Positions 44,271 through 53,722 of a stretch of 64,000 bases of DNA are shown piece by piece. The notes under the pieces are model-generated. The model ran no database searches, was not told the DNA's origin, and saw only the letters and a list, made by a program, of their open reading frames with translations. Source of the stretch: Icerya purchasi (Eukaryota; Arthropoda; Insecta; Hemiptera; Monophlebidae); the NCBI GenBank assembly GCA_039619475.1, contig CM077115.1:557340826-557404825 (forward strand). The letters are read 5' to 3'. Made by a program: the position numbers and the translations under genes. The stretch's first letter is position 1. Each line of letters starts with the position of its first letter.

Positions 44271-44990
44271 AATAGTATATTTATGCCGAATTTTTCTGTG
44301 ACGGTTGACCGCTGAAAAATATAATTATTAAACAAATAGACAATACGAAAAATAACAATGAAATACTATTAACTAAATGAAAGTCAAGTATCACTGCATC
44401 GGCTGAATAGTGCGGAATCTGATCCTGATATTTCGACACCGAAAAAATAATATTTTGTAATTTCAAAAGCTGCAACCGCGATATACTGTCGGACAGTACT
44501 TTTTTACACAAAAATAAATTGTACAAAAACAAAAAAAGCCTTATTTCATCGGCAGTTATTTTGGTTTCAGGTAACTGTCAGTTGCGGATCAGTTTTTCGA
44601 GTCTCCGAGGAATAAGTCGACTCATATACCTCTCTCGCTGATACAGTTATCTGAAAAATTTGAAATAACTGCCGATGAAAAAGGGCTGTTTTTGTTTTTG
44701 GTACAATTTTATTTTCTTGTAAAAAAGTACCGTGTGATAGTGTATATCGCGGTTGTAGTTTTTGGAATTACAAAATATTTTTTGCGGTGCCGAAATATCA
44801 GGATCCGATTCCGCACTGCGCCGCGCAGCTTCATATTCGAAGGAATACATAGCCGAGACCGAGTGATACGTACAATTTCATTTAATTAATCATATTTCAC
44901 TGTTAGTATTTGCATCGTTTATTCGTCTAATGTTTGTATTTTTTAGCGGTCGACCGTCGTAGAAAAATCGGTGTAACGTATTATTAGATA
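44271..44990. repeat. Foldback element, about 720 bp, long inverted arms
   Basis: The left arm (44271 to about 44586) and right arm (about 44632-44990) are inverted, diverged copies: for example TCTGTGACGGTTGACCGCT versus the complement of AGCGGTCGACCGTCGTAGA, and CATCGGCAGTTATTT versus the complement of AAATAACTGCCGATG. A central spacer of about 45 bases separates them. The outer ends resemble terminal inverted repeats (TTATGCCGAATTTTT / TTACACCGATTTTT). No transposase frame is present, so it looks like a non-autonomous foldback or MITE. A single-arm relative lies at 51866-51994. Confidence 0.75.
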
Positions 44991-45019
44991 TACAATAAAA
45001 CTAGAATAATAAATAAATT

Positions 45020-45660
45020 TATAATAATTGAAGGATATCGTGATGAACATCTTTGCTGAGAAGGGGATTAATATAAAACTGGTATGGATTCCGGCTCATG
45101 TGGGTATATAGATGGTAATGAAATAGTGAATAAAGAACATCAAAATCAGCACTTGTGAGGTTGCTTCACTAATTCCAAAATTCCCTAGAAAAAAGATCTT
45201 TTATATTTCATTAAGTTTGCCTGCATAGAATACTGGAGTTCCCTTTGGTGTAATCCATATAAATCAAAATTATATAAATCCATTCAATATACCTAGATCA
45301 CCGTGGTATGTTCTGATTTCGGATAGGGGGTTAACAATACTCGGAAATGTATAGTGACGATATGTCGGTTACGATTTGGAGTTAACAGATTGTCATATTC
45401 TATGTATAAGCAGGGGCTTAGTAAGTCCCCTTTTTGTCCACACCATCCGGGTGAGAGAGATAAGTTGGTAGACGCGGACCATTTATTTTTCCAATGCAGC
45501 CGATACAAAAACAATTCATTGGTTAATCTTAGAGTAGACCTTCCATGTAAAACAAGTTTACTCTTGGCTACAAATAATATCGCCTTATATTGGATATCAC
45601 ATACTCATTTATAATGTCATCAAAAATTGAAATTTAACCTTGCTTTAATATAATGACCGA
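45020..45660 (+). pseudogene. I-like LINE 3' fragment (RNase H end and C-terminal Cys/His region)
   Basis: About 45035-45125 gives IKLVWIPAHVGI and, one frame over, DGNEIVNKE, which is the end of RNase H (the catalytic-loop H and the G-N-E motif). 45354-45614 is open and holds RLRFGVNRLSYSMYKQ, FCPHHPGERDKLVDADHLFF and QCSRY, the C-x-x-H...H-x-F-x-x-C segment of I-type C-termini. Sense to Atg16. A-rich sequence near 45685-45705 may be the old tail. Confidence 0.7.
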
Positions 45661-45770
45661 TGGGTTGTCTGCATATAAGCCTTCAAAAAAAACAAAAAAC
45701 CACCTTGAGGCAACTGTTACAAATCTTTTTTTTTTTTTTTTTTTTTTGGTTGCAATTGCGTTACGTTTGT

Positions 45771-45807
45771 GGACCCTGCCAAGCTTTTAAGCTTGTCGGC
45801 GTGGTCC
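45771..45807 (-). promoter_or_regulatory. 3'-terminal hairpin of the CR1-like element
   Basis: On the + strand, GGACCCTGCC-AAGCTTTTAAGCTT-GTCGGCGTGGTCC folds with paired GGACC/GGTCC and CAAGCTT/AAGCTTG segments and a two-base loop. It lies about 24 bases upstream of the poly(A) tail in the element's sense. Structured 3' ends are known recognition sites for some LINE reverse transcriptases, so a priming role is likely but inferred. Confidence 0.6.
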
Positions 45808-46067
45808 TAAAAAAATAACACCTTCTTTATTTGTTAATATAATACAATGTTTCTTATACTTAAACGATTCCGGAGACATATTTATGGTTATCAGTACTGT
45901 TAAATTTTCTTTTACAATAGTAATATAAATTAAAATAAAGAAGTATAATTAATCCTCTTATATTATTTTATAATCCCACACATTTACATATCTTCGCATG
46001 CTCTTACCTATAGATTATTATTAATACTTAATATATACTCGATAGTAAGAGCTCTTTTTTTTTTTTT

Positions 46068-48980
46068 CTATTTTTTAATATTTTTATTCCCAACCCATTT
46101 TTTTATTTCTACTTTGTTTGACTTTATATGTGGCTGTAATTGTTTAATGTCTTCTGGTAGTGAGTTTAGTAGTTTGCATAGAATATTTTTTTTAATATTA
46201 TCCTCGTGCTTGTTTAAGTTGTTGATTTTAGAGGTTTTATAAAGGTGTAGGTTCCTAATATTGTAGGTTGGTGTATTTCTTTTTTCTACTTCGATTTCCT
46301 TATTTAGCCATTCCATAATAATCAAGTAGTATAGATATGATTTGGGATCCAGAATATTATATTTTTTTAATATGTTGTTTTCTTCATGTTTATGTTTTAT
46401 ATTATTTCTCATTAGGATATTTACGCATTTTTTTTGAAGGTAGTTAATATGTTTTATATTAGTTTTACTTGCTCTCCCCCAAGCTATTATTGCATAATTT
46501 AAATGTGATTGGCATAGTGCATTGTATATTAACATCTTAGTTTTTTTTAGATGACACGTACTTTTTTAGTTTATATAACAGCGGAATTATTTTCCGAATC
46601 TTTATGCTCAGATCGTTTGTGTGGTCTTTCCAATTAAGGTGATTATCTACTTTTACTCCCAAGTATTTATAATTATTTACTGTTCCAATAAAGTTGCATT
46701 GACAGGCGTTAATATTTTCTGTGTGTATGCAATTTGAAGTGTGGCATTTTATATTAATTTTGTATGGCGGATAGTGGTTGCTTGATTTGATCCATAATAA
46801 TTTGGTTTTTTCAGCGTTTATTTGTAGGTTTTTGTCATATAACCATAGATTCAGGCTGTTTAGATCTTTTTGAAGTTTCCTCTCTGCATCAGCGATGTTT
46901 TTGTCTGCAGTTACCAGCGCAATGTCATCTGCGTATGCAAATACTTCACTATATTTTATTGCTTTTTTTATGTTCCTTACGTATATTAAAAATAGTAATG
47001 GTGCCAGAACTGTACCTTGGGGGACACCACATTTCAAATCTAAAGCTTGGCTATACGCGTTTCCTATCCTAACTACACTACTTCTGTTACTTAGATACTC
47101 TTCGAACCAGTTGAGGGGTTTTCCTTCAATACCTATGCTCTTAAGTTCGTTTATTAATATATAATGTCCTACTGAATCAAACGCCTTTGATAAGTCGATA
47201 AATAACGTTAAACAATGCTTCCGTAAAGCTAGGTTAGTATAAATAGCATCTAAGAAATCGCTTAATAATCTAGATGTGTTCTTGTCTTTTTGGAACCCAT
47301 ATTGAAAGAAGGGTATAATATTGTTTATATAGATATATCTTTGCAACTATTTAGCTACATGTTTTTCCATGATTTTTTCAATTACTGATTGTTTAGCTAT
47401 GGGTCTGTAATTCCCATACTCCATGAATTTACCTTTTTTATATATCGGTCTTATTTCCGATCTTTTAAGTTCCTTTGGTATGTTTGCCGTGTGGATGGTA
47501 TCATTGATTATTTTCACGATGTACGGAGCTATTTTATCTTTTATATATTTAATATCTTTCGTTCTTATTTTATCTAAACCTGGTCCTTTCTTTGCGTTTA
47601 ATTTATCTATTATATCTAAAACCTGGTAGTTATTAATTTTAAGTAGATTGAAGTTGCATTCTGGCTTATTTATATTCTCAGTATTCTCTTTAAATAATTC
47701 TCTACTACACACGTGTATGTTATCATACACAGTGTTATTAAAGTATCTAACGAAGTTATCAGTAAGAGTTTTCAAATCATGATTCCTAAAGTGTTTTATT
47801 ATTGTTTCGTCAATTGAGTTGTTTTATGTTTTCCTACTATTTCATTTATTTTTTTCCATGTTTTCTTTATGTCTCCAGTGGTGTTTTCTATAGTTGTCCT
47901 GCAATATTTATCTTTACTTGTTTTAATAATATTAATAACTTTATTCCTAATTTTTTTATAATTCTCACGATATTTTTTATTATTAATGTTGGATTTCCAA
48001 AGCCTAAATAGTTTGTCTCTATCGTTCATTAGTTTTAAGATATCTGTTGTTATCCACGTTTTTATAGGTGTGTTTTTCCTATTGCTACCTTTTATGTATA
48101 TTTGTTCTTCACTTTTATCATAAATTTCTCGAAATTTATTACTAATGCTTGTGTAGTCAGCGTCTTCTACATTTCCCCAGTTATTCATTAGTAATAATTT
48201 TTGTATATTTTTTTCGTTGTAAATAGTATTTATATGGTTCCTTTTAGTGATGTTATTTGCGGCCTTGTTAGTTCGCATTTTATAGTGTATTATGTAATGG
48301 TCCGATATCTTTTGATCTGATATATGCAAGCTTTCTATTACATTATTCTTGTATCGCGTATAGATATGGTCTAAGCACGATTCTAAAATTTTATTTGATT
48401 GTATTTCTATTCTTGTAACTTTATTAACTTTTTCTTCGAAACCTTTACCTGCTAGTACATTTCTGTATTTAGTAGAAGTATTATTTGTTTTTAGGATGTC
48501 AATATTTACGTCGCCGCATATAATGCAGTCTTCATTTACAAAGAGTTTGTTAATGTTGTTATCTAGCTCCTCTATAAACAATGTTTTACTATTGTTTGGA
48601 GGTCTATAGATTGCTATTAAATTTATCACATCATGGTTGTCTCTGTTTAATTTTAATGTAATCGCTTCACAGCTTACCCATTGTACGTTAATTTCATCAA
48701 AATATAAATTATTATTAATGTAGATTGCAATACCACCTCCTCTTTTGTATTCTCTAGTTTTTGAAATTAAGTTATAACCATCTATATTAAATAATTGGAT
48801 TTCATTTCGTTTTATATTTATTTCGCATAGAACTATTATTTGGATTTCCTTATTTGCTATTATTACTTGTAGCTCATCGAAATATTTTTTTAATGATCGT
48901 ATATTTAGAGAGATTAAGTTTATATAATTATTTTGAATATCATTATTAGTACCGTCCTGAGATGAGTTTTTATCAAACAT
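46068..48980 (-). pseudogene. ORF2 (endonuclease + RT) of the CR1-like element, three lesions
   Basis: The start is MFDKNSSQDGTNN at 48980. Endonuclease motifs are LCEINI, GGGIAIYI, AIYRPPNN, CGDVNIDIL and ISDHYIIHY. A frameshift near 47815 leads to the linker and reverse transcriptase (from 47775), an in-frame TAG sits at 47347-47349, and VPQGTVLAPLLF and FAYADDIALV follow. A second frameshift in an eight-A run near 46540 precedes the thumb (46535-46068), which ends in a lysine-rich tail. Three point lesions in almost 3 kb suggest a relatively recent copy. Confidence 0.87.
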
Positions 48981-49054
48981 TTTTCATTTTGTGTTATCAT
49001 TATTGCTATCTATCGAGTATATATATGAGAATTATTTTAGCTTACTTTATCTTA

Positions 49055-49870
49055 TTAAATAATGTTTATTAAATCATCTGAAGATTTAATTACTATTGTT
49101 TGGTTTTGTGAGTTTTTCCGAACGAAAATTTTTCCTCTTTTGACCCATGTGAATTGGTACTGCAATAATTTTGTCTTCTGTTTTGCTTCCCAGAATAGTG
49201 ACTTGTAGTATCTGGATAAGTTTTCGTTGATGTAAATTTTTAACGCTGACGACGAATTTGAAATATCTTTATCGTAGATAGTTGCTTGTTTTTTCTTTTC
49301 TAACATTGCATCTGCTGTTTTGCGGTTTGTCTTTACTATGATTGGTCTGGGTAGTAATTTATTTTTTGTAAATATTCTGTGCGCGGCGATGATATCTTCC
49401 TCTTTGATGTCACACTCGATTTTTTGTCCAATTTTGACTATAATGTCATTGATGTTTTCGTTGTCATTTTCCGTAACGCCATGAATCTCGAAATTCTCTC
49501 TGCGCTCGTATTGCTCTAGTTGATGAACACTGTTGGTTAATTCCTTTATTATTTTGTCCTTTTTTTGTGTTTCATTTGTCAGGTGGGACACTTGTTCTCG
49601 TAGAATTTTTATTTCTGACATTAGTGATTGATTTAACTTTAGAGTTTCATCATATTTATACGACAGGAACTCCACTGATTTTTTTATTTCCTCCATACTA
49701 TTCTTTATAGATGTTAAGTTCTCTTGGTTTATATTTGATATTTCAGAATCTACCTCTGTATCTATCATTTGCTTTTTATGTGTTTGGTTATTGCCACTGC
49801 TGTTGCTGTCTACACTGATTTGACGTTTAATTTCTAATTGTTTTATTGTTGATTTTTTTTCTTTTCCCAT
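49055..49870 (-). CDS. ORF1 (coiled-coil RNA-binding protein) of the CR1-like element
   Basis: An intact 271-residue frame. A basic N-terminus (MGKEKKSTIKQLEIKRQ) is followed by a long coiled coil (about residues 50-120, heptads such as LKNQLMSEIKILREQ-like repeats visible in the sequence). Then come QYERRENFEIHGV (about 120-132), IECDIKEEDIIAAHRI and RPIIVKTNRK. The order coiled coil, R-R-x-N-x-x-I-x-G, then R-P-I-I-V matches the L1-like/baculovirus FP-type ORF1 proteins used by several CR1/L2-type LINEs. The C-terminus ends VIKSSDDLINII. The coil should mediate oligomerisation on element RNA. Confidence 0.85.
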   Translation of the reverse strand: MGKEKKSTIKQLEIKRQISVDSNSSGNNQTHKKQMIDTEVDSEISNINQENLTSIKNSMEEIKKSVEFLSYKYDETLKLNQSLMSEIKILREQVSHLTNETQKKDKIIKELTNSVHQLEQYERRENFEIHGVTENDNENINDIIVKIGQKIECDIKEEDIIAAHRIFTKNKLLPRPIIVKTNRKTADAMLEKKKQATIYDKDISNSSSALKIYINENLSRYYKSLFWEAKQKTKLLQYQFTWVKRGKIFVRKNSQNQTIVIKSSDDLINII

Positions 49871-50106
49871 GTTATAACTTAGAAAATGTTTTCTCTTAAT
49901 ACGTTACGTTAATATATTTCGTCTTCTGATAAAATATAATTTATATGTACGTACTTGATATGCCGTCTATTCGATTGTTGTACCGATAACGTGAACACAA
50001 TACGACTTCTTATCACTTCAACGTGTACCGATTAATGACAGTGAAAATCGTAGATACGGAAGAATGTTACTGGCAATAGTAAAATTACGCAAAACCATGT
50101 TTTTTG

Positions 50107-50770
50107 TTTTTTTTTTTTTTTTTTTTTTTTATCTTGGGCGCGTCAACTCAGGACATTTACCCAGTACAAAGGACTAACAAATAATGAAACGTAGGGACTT
50201 GAAAGTTAAATCAGGAAGCGATTAGAAACAGAAGAAATAAAGATAGCCAATATAGGAACAACAGAAAGAGAAGGAAGAGCAAGAATATAGTGGGCACAGT
50301 AAGGGGCCGGGAGGCCAAGGCCAAGCAAATTAGAATAAAGGACTGCGCGTTCTGAGGAGATAGATGAGCATTCGAATAGAAGGTGATTTACATCACAGGT
50401 CAAATTTAAGATAGGAGGATGGAAGGGACACAAGGGAGACTGAACAATATCAAAACGAAAGAGGGAAGCAGGAAGCAGACTGTGATGAAAGCAGAGGTGA
50501 ATTATGGAAGAGATAACAGAACGGCTGATGCAGGGGAAATTATTAAACCAGGAAGAAGTAGGCGGAGAGGGTTGTATAGCGAGGTAAAAAGAGTTAGGAT
50601 TGGAGAAAAGAGACGGATAAAGATCAGTCCAAAAGTCATGGTGAAAACGATAAGAGAGTGGACAAAGACATTGGGAGGGGAATATATGTTAATCTCTATC
50701 GGTTATAATATCGGTCACAGGGACAAATTAGTTATTGCGAACAAAATTATAAAAAATTTTTACTCATAAT
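50107..50770 (-). mobile_element. I-like LINE 3' fragment
   Basis: The poly(A) tail is the T run 50107-50130. Next comes a 3' UTR starting ATCTTGGGCGCGTCAACTCA, then a C-terminal frame (50433-50206) with LCPFHPP...CDVNHLLFECS, the Cys/His segment of I-type elements. Upstream codons to about 50770 are decayed. The 3' UTR end resembles those at 29.1 and 60.5 kb. Confidence 0.7.
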
Positions 50771-51409
50771 GACCTGGCGACTCACTATTTAGATTTGAAA
50801 AGTTTTTAAAAGCAAATTAAAAAAAAAAAAAATGTTCGTAATTCCTCTTTCTTTCTTTTATTCCTCAATCTTCCGATTGGTGGTCAATCATCTGGAAAGT
50901 GCATTACTTAGAATCGCTTTGCCTTTAAGCATCTAATTCGGACTGCTATATTTGAAATTATTAACGTCCCAGCCGAATAAAAATTAATTATCATTCCGGA
51001 ACCAGTTTTTAATGGTACTTCTTAAAATAATTAAGAAAGGCGAGGTGGCAACCAACTTTTTTATGGTCCACTTGGTCTTGTCATACAGTCCACCTTGGTC
51101 GTTATGGAGCGAATCTTTGGACGGTAATTATAAATACGAACTTATTAGATTTACCTCTACGTTTTTCGCATGTCATTCGCCGACTATTAAAATTAACATC
51201 TGATATGTTAACAGATACATGGATCTATCCTAATCTATTGCTAAGTACTGTTGAAGACAGTACTATAACGTTGATACCCATAGACAAATTTTCATCCTCA
51301 TTATGTAGTCTCTTAAACTGTTACTTTCTTTTATATTACTTCTCTTATTATACTCGTCCATGCTGCACGTTCCTCTCTTCCTTTACCAACCCCGATTAAC
51401 TTTTATTCA
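50771..51409. other. Unassigned spacer between two I-like fragments
   Basis: An A-run at about 50818-50832 and a stretch resembling 34.96 kb (see there) are the only features. No gene is recognised. Part may be degraded gag sequence of the + strand fragment that follows. Confidence 0.35.
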
Positions 51410-51830
51410 GCTCCTTCTTTAAGGCTCCAGTAGCTTCGACCGTCTTTCCTTTTGTATTCTTTATTCTGAGAATGAGCACTTCGTTCATTTTACGTTTTCT
51501 CCCAAATGGTTTACAAGTTTAACATACTCCAGTTGCATTGTCGGAGTCTTAGAGCTAACAAACAAGCCTTGGTGGGCATACTCGACTCCTATTCCATCCA
51601 TATTGCTCTGTTATCAGAAACCTGGCTTAGAGAATCCTCAAATATATCTATTCGAGGCTTTACTTTAATCCGTTCTGATCGTGTGGACGGCTATGGTGGT
51701 GCCACCATACTCATAAGAAAAGATATTTTCTTCGCTACTCACGATCATTTCCATCTTGCTTTCCACTTAATCCTCAGTCACTTGATTTTGGAGTCGTCAC
51801 GATGTTCTCGCTAGACGGTTATCAGTTGAC
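51410..51830 (+). pseudogene. I-like LINE endonuclease N-terminus
   Basis: The open frame from 51506 reads MVYKFNILQLHCRSLRANKQ, ALLSETWLRESSN, and IRSDRVDGYGGATILIRKDI. This is the start of an I-type endonuclease, very close in pattern to the element at 29.1-34.8 kb (there WNCRSLRANK). The W-N pair is changed to L-H, which removes the first active-site asparagine. It stops within the domain at about 51813. It faces away from the 50.1-kb fragment in a head-to-head layout. Confidence 0.7.
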
Positions 51831-51865
51831 CATCTGTCTTACACCGGATCTACAACAATGTATAC

Positions 51866-51994
51866 GTACAAGTTTATTTAATTGGTCATTATTTTCAATG
51901 TGTTTATATCTTTTATTCGTTTAATAATTGTTTTTTCAGCGGTCGGCCGTTACAGAAATATCAGTGTAAGACATTCTCAAATATACAATTAAAA
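51866..51994 (+). repeat. Single-arm relative of the foldback element
   Basis: This stretch follows the right arm of the 44.3-45.0 kb foldback base for base with scattered differences, including GTACAA..TTATTTAATT, CTTTTATTCGTTTAATAATT and AGCGGTCGGCCGTTACAGAA. The other arm is not present next to it, so this is either a deletion remnant or a solo arm. Confidence 0.65.
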
Positions 51995-53577
51995 AACTTT
52001 CTGTCAGTTTTATAGTAATAATAATAATAATAATATAGTAATTGGTAATAATAAATCAATATATCCGCGACTATTGAAAAATACCGCGTTTGGATTTTTG
52101 AGGGCGTAATATAACGAATAGCATTTTAGTATGTGCACCGATACTTACTACAAAGTTTATTTTAAATGCTACGTTAATTCAAGCAGCTGTATCTTCTACA
52201 TGATACCGAGTAATAAGCTTTTTTAAAGCCTTTTATTTCACTTCACCTTCTTGTTTGTGTTCTTGTATTTTTATATTCTTGTAAATTTTAGAAAGCTAGC
52301 ATTCCGAAAACGGGAAGGCCAATTTGTATGAAAATTGGCACTTGTGGGTAGGTCTGGATCCCCGTATAAAATTTACCAAAAATTTTTTTTACTACGTCAT
52401 TTTAGCGCGTTAGTGTAGAAACCCTATTGTGGATTATTTTAATCGAGTGAAATTAAATTTTGTGTTCTAAAAAGTAATATTTCATATCAGTATGGACCAA
52501 CGTTTTTATCTCATTCTTTTGAAATATCCCATTTTGACGGATCGACAAAAATTATTCCCCCTATTTTTATTACTTTTAATATATACACATATATACACAT
52601 ATATATATATATTTGTTATAAATTTCTAATTTATTTTAAGTAAAATGAAAAAAATTCAGACCTAAATGGTGTGGGAATTCGCCTAAAATAGAATTAGTAG
52701 TTACCTAGCTAAAAATTGCACGAGCATAATTACTGTTTTTTGTAATCTGCTACGTCCGCTTTCTACTCTTCAGACGTTAAATATGCCCGTAATAGACTAA
52801 TGCGTTATGTTTAAACGAAATTGAGAGCGCAAAATTTCGATCGCTATCGAAACTGGTTTTATTAATTTTACTTACTTTTGACGCTGAACAGCCACATACA
52901 TCGGCTGCGCGGGAAAGAATTAAGAATTAAAAACGCGCCAGATCCATTCTATGAAGATAATGCACTCTGAACGATCTTGTGCAGAGCAACTTTTTCCCGG
53001 GCTTTTGTGAAAAATCTTAGAAATCAAGCGTTTTCAAAAACATATTTCCTGTAATGAAATCCAAAACAGATCTGGAAGTTGCGCTAGTGTCTCTGAATAG
53101 TTAAGAACATCATGCCATTCGTGGAAGTGCATTAAAAGGTTAATAAAAACACAACGTAGAATAAAAAGTTTGCAAAAAACCATTATTACATAGAATTCTT
53201 TCGAGTATCACCATGCGGGACTGATTACACCCAAAGTAAGCAAAAAAAATTCTCTGTTTATTCTTTTTTACTTATATCTTAGATATAGCATTTTTTTTTT
53301 CTTTTTTAGAATAAAACAACAAAAATTCATATTTGTTTCATTAGATAAATATTATAAAAGTCAACGCTAAACCAACATGTTAAACAAGTTAAAACCACCG
53401 GTCATTTTTATTGTTTGAATTTATAATTATAAAATTGCGTCCAAAATAATAGCACGCATTATATCGCGGATTATTATTCTATGAGTATTTAACTAAAAAT
53501 ATTAATAATAATTTTATAATTTCTAGTTTACGATTACATTTTTAACGTTGAAATCTTTGTTACTTTTTCAAAAATAG
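51995..53577. other. Atg16 intron, unassigned
   Basis: (TAA)n at about 52015-52035 and (TATACACA)n-like repeats near 52585-52610. No gene or element recognised. It ends at the acceptor AAAAATAG (53570-53577). Confidence 0.5.
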
Positions 53578-53722
53578 GAGAAGAAACATAAAAATGCAAC
53601 GCGAATTAGAAGATGCCACCAAGGATATGCGAGGACTGACTGCAGACTGTTTATCCGGAAAAGATATAGGCCCGATAGTTACTTCGTCTAGCGTTATTCC
53701 TAGTAAACCGTATATACATTTC
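53578..53722 (+). CDS. Atg16: Atg16 exon: end of coiled coil and linker
   Basis: This 145-base exon (acceptor AG 53576-53577, donor TTC|GTAAGC) supplies the last base of the codon split at 24897 and ends in phase 0. It encodes RRNIKMQRELEDATKDMRGL, matching human RRQARLQKELAEAAKE, then a linker (TADCLSGKDIGPIVTSSSVI) ending PSKPYIHF. The next exon begins DSHEGEV, reproducing the human FDAHDGEV junction into the first WD40 repeat. The linker is much shorter than in human ATG16L1. Confidence 0.92.

Larger units (their letters stand above)
45726..49870 (-). mobile_element. CR1-like non-LTR retrotransposon with L1-like ORF1
   Basis: A minus-strand element of at least 4.1 kb: ORF1 (49870-49055, open), a 74-base gap, ORF2 (48980-46068, three lesions), and a 3' UTR with a strong hairpin at 45771-45807 directly before poly(A) (T run 45726-45747). 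The 5' UTR probably extends beyond 49870 but I could not find a reliable target duplication. ORF2 opens with LISLNIRSLKKYFDE and has a YADD box without RNase H. It is better preserved than the other CR1-like copy at 38.1 kb. Confidence 0.85.

Noticed and set aside
44281..44889. Overlapping open frames on both strands at 44.28-44.89 kb
   Set aside because: They are mirror images produced by the inverted arms of the foldback element, with no protein motif.
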